A model generated the notes under the pieces. The model ran no database searches. It was not told where the DNA came from and worked only from the letters and a program-made list of their open reading frames with translations. Both the position numbers and the translations under genes were made by a program. Shown here piece by piece: positions 34,532-45,979 of a stretch of 64,000 nucleotides of DNA. Each line of letters begins with the position of its first letter. Position 1 is the stretch's first letter. Origin of the DNA: Paracyclopina nana (lineage: Eukaryota; Arthropoda; Copepoda; Cyclopoida; Cyclopettidae); assembly GCA_019096065.1 (NCBI GenBank), contig JAGUCH010000004.1:8246001-8310000 (forward strand), read 5' to 3'.

Positions 34532-37500
34532 TTAGATTGACACAGCCAGAATGTAGATGAGAACAAAGAGGACGAAAATGATTGGGAAAACCACAAGGCA
34601 CACCAGGTCGAATCTTGAGACGATCCGGTTTTGCCGCATCATTTTCTCGTTGTAGACCGAGACGGCGTCACCGGCGCGCGTCTGCGGCTGCGGCGGCACG
34701 TTTCCGTTTCCCGTGATGCCCGCGGCCGCCGCAGCCAGCGCCTGCGTGTGCATGAAGGTCGTGTTGGGCAAGGCCAGGGACAAGCTGTAGATCTTCAAGT
34801 GGAGCAGGATCACCGAGTATTCCAGCAGGGCACCAAACACGAAAAAGATGCAGGTCAGCACGAACGCCTGAAACAAAACAAACAGCTGTCACCAGACCAC
34901 GTGGCTTTGTTAACTTTTTGAAAAAACACGCAGGCGAATTTTGATGCCCTAGGTAGCTGAGTGCAATGTAAGGAAGATTTGCAGAGAGGGAAAAAAGTTG
35001 GGATGTCTTCCAATCCAATAACCAAAATAGTTATTTGTTTAGGTACTTGAAGCAAACTTTGTTTGAGCAAAGCAAATTATTTGCACACCCTAAGTGGCAC
35101 TTTTCATTATATTCCATCCACTTTGATAAATCAGTGAGGCTGAAAAGTGCGTGGTTTTTTCTTTTCTTTTGGCAACAGATTTTACTACTTTCATTTGCTT
35201 GCCCGGCATATTTTGTGATTGCCAAAAATATCCCACACAAGTGCATTTTTGTGGCCCCAAAATAATCGGGAGTCTTCAAATTACAAAAAACTTCTTCTTA
35301 CCTGTAAAGCGTTAAGTCCGTCTGCTTTCGGAGAATTATTCGTGATGGCGTTGAAAATATTGACAAGCACAAGAAATAATGTGACGAGCAAAGCCATTCG
35401 GCCCTGAAATTATTGGACACATTGAATACAAGCACTAAATATCTTGATAGCTTAACTGTAGCAATGCTGACCGAGATCAGCTAAAGTGGCTGTTTTATAA
35501 TTTTGAAATAATGTCACATCAGCTGAAATCAGTTGACAAATTCAAAAATAATCTGATTAAGCAATCAGCTGACAGATGAAAAAATTAGCTGACAAATTGT
35601 AAAATAAGCTGACAAATATCATCTGACTGATCAGCTGACTAGCTATGATATTAGCTGAAATCTAAAATATAAGCTCAGCATACCACCTCACAAATTCTAA
35701 AGATGAGCTTACTAATTATGAATACGGTGAACAAAATAAGAAATCAGCAGACATATTATGAAATCAGCTGACATCAATAAAGGTTCAGCCATTCATGGTT
35801 GGAAAAAACAATAAGCTGAAATCAGCTGACTATAAAAGAGATAAAAAGTAGCACTCTAGACTAGCTGAATTCAGCTGAAGTTAACTGACATGACTATGCT
35901 ATGAAACAGGTTGATGTGTAGTAAAAGTTCAGTTTACCTGAATGTCATCTGAAGGTATGAGAAAGGATGCCCAGCTCACGACAACAAAGAGCCCACTGGG
36001 CAAGTAGTATGTGATGACGTAATGCGTCATTTTGCGTTCCATATTGAGCTTGAAGCCTGCCACTGAGTAGTTACCCGTCTCTTGTGGCAAATAGTACCTT
36101 TCATTCCAATTCAGTGGGGTCACTTTGACCTGTACAAAAAAATTAAGTTGCATTTTCTCACTGTCCATTTCAGTTCTGTGACTTACATCATAATCCAAAA
36201 TGGGATCTGTGGAATTGGGCAGTTTGGGCAAAAAGTAGGTTGTGTAGACCATTTTGGTGTTGTCATAATTGAAAGAGCCCACCTTTGTGTGAATAAACAG
36301 AACTGCATTTCTCAGTCTTTTCTTGAAAAAATATGGAGCTTTACCTGAAATTTGCAAGTCTGTTCATCCATTGGGAACCTGTTGAAGTTCATGGGACACA
36401 TGAATTTGATTCTGGTGGCCAAGACATACAGAATTTCGTAGGAAATACTCATCCACAGCCCCTAAAATATAATAGAACGCTTGTATATAGAGCCTTGAAG
36501 AGCTAAGGTAGCAATCAATATGTTTTTCTCGTGAATAAGCGAAAAAAGCCCCTTACAAATGTGCTTACATGCTTTCAAAGCGCCGTGAATCATCAAAATT
36601 CTTCAAAAGCAATACATAAAAGTGCAATGTTGAGCTTTACTAGAGAAAACTCTCACGCTGATCTCTGAGGAGTGAGTGCGCGCGCAACAGCTGATCTCTG
36701 AGGCGCGAGCGCGCGCGCATCAGCTGACTCATCTTACCTGAAGCCTGCCCAGAACTTCCAGGCTGTGAAAGCCCTTCAACTTGAGTATCTCAGTGTCTGG
36801 TAGCCAGATTTTGTCCACCAATTCCAGCTCCACTGGAATCCATTCCCCGGACAGGGGCATGCTGTCATTGGCACCAACAAGCTGGAATTTCACGATTGTA
36901 CACGGTTTTTGTGAGGTGGGCGCGCGAAGGGTGCGCCCCCCCACAAAAATACATGATAACCAAAAATCTCACATGCGCAAAATCGATGATGAGCCTTGCG
37001 TCCTTCCATTTGACGATCAAGTAGGCATTGATCTCCACTGTGAAGTCTCGATCATCAATCTTCAATATTTCAAAGTTGTCAAACCCAATCGAAATATCCA
37101 TGGGCTTTTTCTGCGGATCCAAAGGCGGAACATATCTGAAATACAGTTTTTGAGGAAATAAACTCGCACGATAATTGTACATTTGGGAGAAAAAAGAGAA
37201 TATTTTTTCATGAATGGCTGCAAAAAGTGGCCAAATATCCCCCAGGGTATTTGAATTTCCAGGGATTTCAAATGCTACCTAGATTGCCTCTTTGCAGTGA
37301 ACTAGCTGGTGTACTTTGAATTGTGCACGATTTGAGCAAATTCCAAAACTTCAGTGCTACCTCATTTGGGTAGGAATGTTGGAAATCTAGAAGAGTATGC
37401 CGAAGCTTTTTAAAAATAGCCACAAAAAGCTAATTTTTTCCTGCTGTCTCAATTTACTAAAAAATTGGAATTATCAGGGGATCTGGCAGTGAGGTAATCG

Positions 37501-37790
37501 ACTGTTCTTACAATATTCATGTCTAGTCTTCAGGCATTAAGCATGTTAGAGGCCAAAAGTGAGAGCTATGAGGCTTACTTTGAGTAGTTGCCAGGCACGC
37601 AAAAGAGCCCGTCCATTGTGCAGAATGTGGGTGGCTTCAACGCGGAAGTGGCAAATTGCGGCAACGAATTTGTGGTGGTCAAGAATTGGGGCGAGTCTGT
37701 GCTGGTGGACTGGTTCAGCTGTCTCTCCATGAGCACGGCCTCCCTGAAGAGGATGGAGGTGAGGAGCAGGGATACGAGGGACCTCATCAT
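34532..37790 (-). CDS. Cys-loop ligand-gated ion channel subunit
   Basis: Eight exons (37579-37790, 36973-37135, 36738-36881, 36345-36461, 36187-36282, 35938-36129, 35302-35403, 34532-34867) join in phase to 453 residues. A signal peptide (MMRSLVSLLLTSILF) is followed by the extracellular domain with VDKIWLPDTEIL and the canonical 13-residue Cys loop CPMNFNRFPMDEQTC. Membrane segments are M1 (YYLPSGLFVVVSWASFLIP), M2 (RMALLVTLFLVLVNIFNAI), M3 (FVLTCIFFVFGALLEYSVIL) and M4 (FPIIFVLFVLIYILAVSI). The M3-M4 loop is short and Ala/Pro-rich. The M2 and M3 sequences resemble the arthropod pHCl / CG7589-CG6927-CG11340 clade from memory. The ligand cannot be told. A further upstream in-frame start (ATG-like, 37898) would place about 36 extra residues before the signal peptide; I prefer 37790. 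Confidence 0.9.
35460..35900. repeat. Dispersed AGCTGA motif cluster in channel intron 6
   Basis: More than a dozen copies of AGCTGA(C/A), many as CAGCTGAC, occur at irregular spacing in this intron, often followed by A-rich tracts. It is a degenerate cluster, not a regular tandem array. Confidence 0.8.
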
Positions 37791-38815
37791 GATCGGATTC
37801 CGAGGCTGCTTTTTCGAGACTGGTCGAGCCTCTCCCACTTTCTTCTTATTGAGCCCAAGAAAGCCGCGGAGGACAAGAGAGATTCCACTGCTATGCACGC
37901 GCTTTATTAAGGATTAACTTTTAAGCTTTGGGGATCTCGCGTTCATATTCCTTCTGGGAAACAACCCAATGCAACCGGTTAAGCCGCGACCAAGAGTCAA
38001 TGTGTCGCCAAAGTTCGCCCTCATAAAATATGTTCCTTTCATTAAAAGGGCTTGCGCGTCTCATCTAATTCAATTGTAAATAAAAAGGGGGATTTTTGCC
38101 TCATTTTCCCATTGTAGTACTTCATTCATTATGGCTATATCGGCGAATTAATGTGGAAGAAAAATATTTACAAGTTTATTGCTGGCAGATTTTTTTCAAT
38201 TCGGTTTTATTTAGTCGGTTTAACCCGTTGTGGGATGAAGGAAAAACAAGGCGGCAGACACACATGCATTTTTTCATATGTACAGGACTTTTTGTGTCTG
38301 CAGCTCCTAAGCTCTTCAGCTCGATTAATTCAAGGCTACTACTGCAATCATACCACAATTTTTGCTCCACTTTGATTAGGTAGCTTTTTTCAGGGCTAAA
38401 TCGAAAACTGGTTAGGCCTGAGTTATCCAATCATTGCTGATGTCCTTAAAGTGGTTAAAGCCAGTTAAAGCCAAGTCGTTTCAGCCTTTTCATCTTGAAG
38501 TGGCCTTGCAGATAAGTGAGGCTGACCTCGGATAATGGAAAACCGCTTGAATGCCAAATCAATCACTAGCTACTAATGCTGGCCATTAACTTTCAACTTT
38601 CAATTATAGTAGCAGTAGCTTTACATTAGCTGGTGTACACTTAATATAGTAGAACTCTTGCAGTACCAATATAACAGAAATGTGATTAATGTATTCCATT
38701 ACTGCTTAGACATGAAAACTACTATATTTAGCAAGTTATCTCTCAACTGTCTTCTTTATTATTGTACTGTAATGTTGACATAGTGTTTGTGTCCACAGGA
38801 AATTTGATCAGAAAT
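37791..38815. other. Intergenic sequence upstream of the channel gene
   Basis: This contains the promoter and 5' leader of the channel gene (minus strand). No other gene is supported. Confidence 0.45.
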
Positions 38816-39301
38816 TGCACTGCACAGTGGATCAAAAAGCCGATTTTACGCGCATGAGAAATTACGTCAAATCGCAGATTTCCGATTTTAGCACCCATTT
38901 TCAGTTTCTAATTTGTATGACTTCTAGGCTATCTAAAGAGCACAAATTAATGTTTATTGACAGATAAAGATTCAAATTTGATGAAGGAAACATAATTTTT
39001 GGACAAAAGTTGATTTTGGCGAATTCAGTAGAACAGCAACTTTGTACAATTTGAGCAAAAATTGAATCTCCCATAACTTATGATTCCAAACGACTCCAAT
39101 TGAGTGACCAAGTCAGGGAAGTCAAGCTTATAGCATAAATTGATAATCCACCAGAATTGGCTGCTCTTACTTGCTCTCCCGGGTGCCAGGATGGAATATT
39201 TATAGCTTACCGCTAATAAGAAAGAGGTGCTACGTTCATTTCGCGACTTTTTTCCGTGCGCGTGAAATCGGCAAATAAACCCACTGTGCACTGCACAGTG
39301 G
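38816..39301. mobile_element. MITE-like element 1 with about 40-bp inverted ends
   Basis: The left end reads TGCACAGTGGATCAAAAAGC then CGATTTTACGCGCA; the right end, inverted, reads TGCACAGTGGGTTTATTTGC then CGATTTCACGCGCA. The interior is non-coding. Its right end shares a 21-bp palindrome (39281-39301) with the next element. Confidence 0.72.
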
Positions 39302-39758
39302 CTCAAAATGCCTTTTGGACGCGCACGGGAAAAAAAACTCGCGAAATCGGAGTAGTCAATTTTCTTTGGGCCGTAAGCTAAAAACTGACATTCAGTGCAC
39401 CCAAGTCCGCAAATTTCCGCAGCCAATTTTGGTGAATAACCATTAAACGGGGTCTGATTGACCTCTCAGTCATAAACTAACAATGTAATTCGATGCCAAT
39501 CCTAAGTTCTGGATGCCCAGTAAATGGGCAAAAGTAGCTATTCTACCATTTTTCTTCCTGGACACTTTTTCAATCAAAGTTTGATTTAGAAGTCAAATTT
39601 GACTATGTATCTGTCAATTCAAACCATTTTTGACTCTTTTCATTGCCTAGAAGTCAACCCAATTAGAATTTGAAAATTGGTGGTTTAATGAGAATTCGGG
39701 CGATTTGGCGGATTTTCTTGTGCGCGTGAAAACGGCTTTTTGACCCACTGAGCACTGG
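39281..39758. mobile_element. MITE-like element 2, joined to element 1
   Basis: The left end CACTGCACAGTGGCTCAAAA, followed by TGCC and GACGCGCAC, pairs with an inverted right end CAGTGCTCAGTGGGTCAAAA, followed by AGCCGTTTTCACGCGCAC. It is about 480 bp, non-coding and of the same family as element 1. Confidence 0.7.
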
Positions 39759-39938
39759 AAATCTTTTTTCTACCCTGGCCTGGACAATTTGAGCTTATTT
39801 AATTTTGATGGCCTTTAGCGCAACACTTATGTAAAATTGTTTGTTGTATACAACTTTATGCATGCATTACGTAAGCAGCTGATTTGATAAGATTATTGAT
39901 CCTTCTCTAGAATTCTCATTAATTCAATTGAAGTCATC

Positions 39939-40718
39939 ATGGCGAAAGCATCCATTTCACTGATGCTGCTACTTCTGGCCTTTTTCGGTTTTTCCTCGGC
40001 CTTGAAATGTCAACATCCTCCAGTGGCTGAAAACTACAGAAATGATCTCTACCAAGGAAGGTGGTATGAAATTGGAAAGGTAAGCCAACTTTGCACTCAA
40101 AGTATAGGGAAGTAACTTGTTTCTGCTTCCAGATTCAGACACCAGGTGGCGCTGCATTCCAAGAGGGCACCATGTGCACAATTGCAACCTATGTGCCCGA
40201 TAACCCTGAAAATGGCGGAGGATCCATTGGCTATTCAGCCAGGAAAAGTAGTCCCTCAGGAAACTGGGTCAACGCCACTGGTAATGTGACCATAAATATT
40301 GGAAAATCAACTTTTTTTAAGGCCATTTTTGAATCAAAGGTACATTGACTCAATTGGAGGTTCCTGGCCATTTTGACCAGCAGCTGACCATCTTTGGTAT
40401 CCCCATGCCCAAAGTGGACTACAATGTCATCCACATTGATGAAGATTCTGCCATTGAGTTTGACTGTGACGACAACTTTTTGGGCAAGTATGAATACTGC
40501 ATTCATATCATGTCCAGAACTCCAACAATGAGTGCAGAAAAGGTGCAACAACTCATCGATTTCGCAGGTGATTTTACAATAGAGGCAGCTGTTGCGCGGA
40601 CACGTGGTAACAGCTGTCGCGAGAGCACGTCTGTTTACTTTTTTGCTTTGCAGAGGGCCTTGGCCTGAATGCCAACCAGTTGGAATACAAAGCTGGAGAT
40701 CAAGAGGGATGTTGGTGA
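39939..40718 (+). CDS. Secreted lipocalin (apolipoprotein D / crustacyanin-like)
   Basis: Four exons (39939-40079, 40133-40280, 40340-40567, 40654-40718) encode 193 residues. A signal peptide (ISLMLLLLAFFGFSSA) is followed by the first lipocalin motif with the invariant GxW (LYQGRWYEIGK). The second conserved region is YNVIHIDEDSAIEFDCDDNF, with cysteines placed to form the usual disulfides, and the C terminus ends in GCW. Lipocalins bind small hydrophobic ligands such as carotenoids, bilins or lipids; the ligand here is unknown. The intron before the last exon carries a TTGCGCG-type dispersed motif. The next gene begins only 146 bp downstream on the same strand. Confidence 0.9.
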
Positions 40719-40864
40719 AAAGAAAAGCCAGTGCTTTCACTTTAGCAGCAAACTCAGTTGGCCACCATTATAATGCCATGTTTTTCCTTTCTCCTTTGAT
40801 TGTCTCATAGCAACAAAAGTGACCAATAAAAATACTACAATCACTGTATACAAATTGACAAGTC

Positions 40865-41789
40865 ATGTTTGTAAATGGGAAATCCTCCATTTTTGCAGCA
40901 TTGGCTGCCATCCTGGCTGCTTGCCATTTTGCCCAAGTGAATGACCCCGAAGAGTGGAAGACTGAAGAGATTGCAGTTTACACTCAAAATGCTCAGGATT
41001 TGTTTGATTTTGTCACTGACACCGCCAATGTGCCCACAGTGAGTTACTTAGCCCAAACAATTATCAAGCCACACAAATGGTGTTGAGAAATTATCCATGC
41101 ATGCTCCCAGTAATTGTAAATGACAGCTGCATACGGGATTAGAGCAAGCTGAGCAACAACTTTTGCAGCAAAGCCATAATTAATTAAGCTCCATTATTTC
41201 TGCTCTGATGAATTGATAACATCATCATGCCAAAAACTTCAAAGGCAGCAATTTGCCATTAGCTTAAATGTGCTTTCTTTCAGTACTTTGCATTTGTCAA
41301 GGCATTCACTGAGGACAAACCCAGCCAGAGAATCTCCCTTGGGAAGCAGTACACTGCCAGCATGTATGTGCCCTTAGGTAAATCATGGCTCCTTTATGGA
41401 ACCTTCAAACAAATGCTGATCTCTTTGACTTACAGTGGGACTGAAAGATGAAAAATTGAAGGTGACTGGCCTCAAAAAGAACTATTATGTCACTTTGAAG
41501 CCCATTTCTGACACCTCCAGTTATTTCTTCCAACCTGTGTTCACCATCAAATTGGCTCAAATCAAACCAACCAAGACCAGATTGACCTTTCATCTGCACT
41601 TTGACCAGAAATCAATGCTTTTCCAGGTAAAACAAATAAAAAACCTTTCCACCAAGACTAATTCAAGCCCGTTTTCAGTGTACACTGGGCCAGTTTATGA
41701 GATTTTTCATGTATCAGCAATTCCAACATGGTTTGTTTACACTTAGATGGATTTTGCCACGAGGGCAATCTGAGGAAATGCTTGAATAA
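40865..41789 (+). CDS. Unrecognised secreted protein next to the lipocalin
   Basis: Four exons (40865-41038, 41284-41377, 41436-41626, 41679-41789) join in phase to 189 residues. The first 25 residues look like a signal peptide (SSIFAALAAILAACHFAQV). The mature part has no transmembrane segment and few cysteines; segments such as LKDEKLKVTGLKKNYYVTLK and FTIKLAQIKPTKTRLTFHL alternate as in beta-rich proteins. I do not recognise a family. Only 146 bp separate its ATG from the lipocalin stop, and the lipocalin poly(A) signal (AATAAA at about 40824) falls inside that gap, so transcription of the two may be coupled. The last exon (CTLGQFMRFFMYQQFQHGL) is supported only by splice signals and phase. 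Confidence 0.75.
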
Positions 41790-42201
41790 ATCCAAAGATG
41801 CTTTAATTTGAGCTTTTCTGAAGGGATTGACAAGATTTTCCAAGATGCTCGAATAGAGTCGAATAAACAAAGGCTTTCTTGTATTAGATAAGCGACTCTC
41901 TCGATATAAACCGTGACAGCTAGTTTCAGGCGCTTTCTGAATGCATAATGTTAATAAAAAAACAAGAGTAAGAGCAAAGGTGTGCTTTTTATGTTTTGAA
42001 AATTAAAAACTTTTAATTTAGAGAAACTTTTTTTTTAGTTTTAGCTACAAGTATTCATAAATATGTTCCTTAAAATGACATGAGCTATTAGCCGACTTTA
42101 ACTTTCGATCTGTTAGTACGCCCCATTCGAAGAAGTTGAAGTTGTCAAACAAATGCGGAATTCACAGACGATTAAAGTCACATGAGTTGATCTTCTGCAA
42201 G
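41790..42201. other. Intergenic sequence before the Spinster gene
   Basis: A poly(A) signal of the preceding gene overlaps its stop codon. No gene was seen. Confidence 0.45.
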
Positions 42202-45200
42202 ATGTCGAGCCAAACAGATTCGGCTGCCCCTTCCACGAACTCGGCTTCACCGAGAAGACCGAGAACGTCGTCATCATCAGAAGAAAACGATGGAAACTTC
42301 TGGCTACCTTCAGTGACATCTTGGTAAAAAAAGAGAGAAATAACACTTGTCATCATTTTTAGCGTTTTTCCGCCAAATGGCAACGCCTCCCTGCCAAGTG
42401 GCTTGAGTTACCTTACGTTTGACGAACTTTTGAAAACGTCGGCAAATTAGAAATTGTTCGTATTACCTAGAAGAGCCAAGTTGCCATTTGACGGAAATGC
42501 AAATTGATGAACTTACAAAATGAGGTCAAGAGGGTCAAAGTTCAATATCACATGTTTTGATACGAGACTTGGCTTGGCTTGATGAAACGCGACTGTTGAT
42601 TGAAAGTTCTACTGAAGCTTCAGTCTATAAACTGCCTTGAGTTTACTGCATATGATACTTTAATTTAAGCTATGTAATTGGTACTTCTTTGGACTGAAAT
42701 TAGATGGGTCGAGTGGGCTGCATTACATCCTTTGGACTCAAATACGTACAGTGCATATTTTTCGATTAGCTTAAATTCACTTGACCGTAATATATTCAGC
42801 TGACTGCAATACATTCACTTGACTGAAATAGATTGACTTGACTGAAATAGATTGACTTGACTGAAATAGATTGACTTGACTGAAATAGATTGACTTGACT
42901 GAAATAGATTGACTTGACTGAAATAGATTGACTTGACTGAAATAAAAAGGCTTTCCAGGTACTGAAATACATTCAGCCAACTATACTACATTCAGCCAAC
43001 TGAACTACATTCAGCCAACTGAACTACATCCAGCCAATTGAAATACATTCACTTGACTGAAATACTCAACTAAAATACATTCTCATTAATTAAACAATTA
43101 ATGATTTAAGTAAATGTCGAGCGGACTGAAAAAAAGTTCCGCTTGCATCCTGATAGCTTGATAGCAATCTTATGAAGCAAGAAAATCTTATTCAACTATT
43201 TTTTCAGGTGGCAAAATTTGAACAAGTCAAATGCTGCTGCAGTGTTGGTGTTGTGCTTTGTCAACCTGATCAATTACATGGACAGATCCACCGTGGCTGG
43301 CATGATAGACGACATTCGCAATGACGTCCATTTCCACGTGGACTCTGACAAAGACCTCGGCCTTCTGCAAACAGCCTTTGTCATCTGCTACATGGCCTTT
43401 GCTCCCCTCTTCGGAGCCTTGGGCGACCGCTTCAGTCGCAAATGGATCATGATCTTTGGCCTGAGCCTTTGGGCCTTCGCCACCTTTGCGGGCTCTTTCA
43501 TGAAGAACTTTTGGGCCTTTTTGGCCTTCCGAGCTTTGGTCGGCGTTGGCGAGGCGTCCTACTCCACAATAGCTCCAGCCATCATTTCAGATCTCTTTAC
43601 AAAGGATGCAAGGTCAAGAGTCTTGGCCTTGTTCTATTTTGCCATTCCAGTCGGCACTGGGCTTGGCTACATCATAGGTATAAAGTGTTCAATTTCAAAA
43701 GGAGGCCAGCCTCCAGTGCTTTTCTTTTCTAGGCTCAGAAGTTGCAGCCTCCACATCCGATTGGAGGTGGGGCCTTCGGGTGACCCCCTTCATGGGCCTT
43801 TTTGCCATCCTACTCATTCTGTTCTTCATGGTGGATCCTGAGAGGGGCTCATCTGAAGGTGCCCGTTTAAGGCCCAGTGCCCCTCTGGATGATGTCAAGT
43901 CATTGGGCAAAAACAAGAGCTTTGTCCTCTCCACGGTGGCCTTCACATGTGTGGCCTTCACCGCTGGCTGTATGATGTGGTGGGGCCCACAGTTTGCGTT
44001 CCTGGGAGCAAAGGCTGCCTGTGGAAACAAGGCCAAGTGTGAGGAGATCACACAGGCAGTCATTTCATACAAATTTGGCATTGTCATGACCTTCTCTGGC
44101 CTCATCGGAGTCCCCTTGGGATCTTACACCTCCCAGCTGATCAGGCACAAAGTCCCCAATGCTGACCCTCTGGTGTGCGGATCAACGTTGCTACTGAGTG
44201 TCCCAGTCCTGTTCTTTGGCTTCTTCTCTGCCAGATACAGCCTAAGCTGGTGCTATGGGTTGACCTTTCTAGCTGGTGAGCCTTATCTTAAAGTTGCTTG
44301 TTTTTATTATTCTCATGCTTTTACTGTAGGGCTATTGTTGAACTGCAATTGGTCCATAGTCAGTGACATCACTATGTACATCGTCATTCCCACTCGAAGA
44401 AGCATAGCTAGTGCCACTCAAATCCTGGTTTCGCATGCATTTGGTGATGCAATTTCGCCCTACTTAATAGGAGTTGTGGCTGATTGGGTGAGGCCTTCCC
44501 TCTCTCCATTCCATCCCATAGATCCATCATCAGTGGCCAAGACTCTTTCAGTGAGCTCTTTCAAATTCTAATTATTTATCATAAAACTACATTGCATTGA
44601 GCTGACAGTGACGTTCTTGTGAAAATCATACAGTAAACTAAAAATCTACAGTCAATTCTCTGAAAGTCTACAGTCAATGCTTGATCTGAAATTACATTCA
44701 GTGATCTGAAATTACATTCAGTGATCAGAAATTACATTCGGTGATATGAAATTACATTATTCATTACATTCAGTGTACTGAAAGTAGTATTCTTTGTACT
44801 GAAAGTTACATTCATTGTAGTGAAAGTGGTATTCAGTGTGCTGAAAGTTGCTTTTGTTGTTCTAAAAGTGGCATTCAGTATACTGAAAGTGGTGTTCAGT
44901 ATATTGAAAGTGGCATTCAGTATACTGAAAATGGCATTCAGTATACTACAAGTGGCATTCAGTAAATTGAAAATGGCATTCAGTAAACTGAAAGTGGCAT
45001 TCAGTGGTCTATAAGTGGCATTCACTGAACTGAAAGTGGTTTTTGATCTATGAGTGGCAATCAGTGGTATATGAGTGGCATTCAGTATGCTGAAAGTGGC
45101 ATTCAGTATACTGAAAGTGACATTCATTATACTGAAAGTGGCATTTGTTACACTGAAAGTGGCATTCATTATACTGAAAGTGGCATTCAGTATACTGAAA

Positions 45201-45893
45201 GTGGCATTCAGTATACTGAAAGTGGCATCCAGTATACTGAAAATGGCATTCAGTAAACTGAAAGTGGCATTCAGTGGTCTGTAAGTAGCATTCACTGAAC
45301 TGAAAGTGGTTTTTATGTATGAGTGGCAATCAGTGGTATATGAGTGGCATTCAGTATACTGAAAGTGGCATTCAGTGGTCTATAAGTTGCATTCAGTGAA
45401 CTGAAAGTGGTATGTATTTAGCAATTCTATATTATGGTTAGGTTAATTGACTCTCTGTTAGATAAAAAAAGAAATAATCTACTTTTCAGCCTACCTCTTT
45501 AAAAACTTTCATCGCTTATATATTTGTGACAATTAGTTAGACTTAGCTAAAAGTGGAATTCAGTGCACTGATAGTTGAAGTCATATGTTACTTGAAGTTG
45601 AGCTTACATCGAATGAGAAATGTTTCATTTATTTGCAGGAACACACACCAGAATATTATGATGTGGAGTTCAGGAGCCTTCAGTATGCTCTCTTTGGATG
45701 CTGCTTTTTCCAACTGCTGGGTGCTTTCATGTTCCTCTCCATGTCATGGTACATCATGGATGACAAAAGGGAAGCTGACCGAGTCATCGCAGAGACTGCA
45801 GCTGCTAACGAGGCTGCTGATGCTGAAGACCAAATACTGCACCACGAGGATGACCAAGCTCCCATAATTGCCAACATGGAAGACAATCAGTGA
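42202..45893 (+). CDS. spin: Spinster-type MFS transporter
   Basis: Five exons (42202-42323, 43208-43677, 43733-44275, 44330-44550, 45639-45893) encode 536 residues. The N terminus is a Ser-rich cytosolic tail; the first helix region ends in the family hallmark FVNLINYMDRSTVAGM. Other blocks are LFGALGDRFSRKWIM (MFS motif A), FRALVGVGEASYSTIAPAII and IPTRRSIASATQILVSHAFG, all typical of Spinster/SPNS. By family knowledge these are lysosomal or plasma-membrane exporters of lysophospholipids or sphingosine phosphate. The C-terminal tail is acidic. Two introns hold tandem arrays: a 19-bp array in intron 1 and a 21-bp array in intron 4. Twelve-helix length fits a complete protein. Confidence 0.93.
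42831..43075. repeat. 19-bp tandem repeat in Spinster intron 1
   Basis: About six copies of GATTGACTTGACTGAAATA are followed, after a short break at 42946-42962, by about four copies of a diverged unit ATTCAGCCAACTGAACTAC. Both sub-arrays have the same unit length. Confidence 0.92.
44690..45420. repeat. 21-bp tandem repeat in Spinster intron 4
   Basis: The unit is AGTGGCATTCAGTATACTGA plus A, most regular at 44880-45000 and 45060-45270. It contains a 14-bp perfect palindrome TTCAGTATACTGAA. Because 21 is a multiple of 3, long open frames run through it on both strands; they are not genes. Confidence 0.93.
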
Positions 45894-45979
45894 TATTCAC
45901 ACACCCAACATGATATGTATAGTAATGATGAATCTTCTTAATTATCGCGAGTCTATTTAATAATAATTTGATATTTTTA

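Noticed and set aside
44732-45295. 187-residue open frame (minus) and similar frames on the plus strand
   Set aside because: They are products of the 21-bp tandem repeat, whose length is a multiple of three, inside a Spinster intron.
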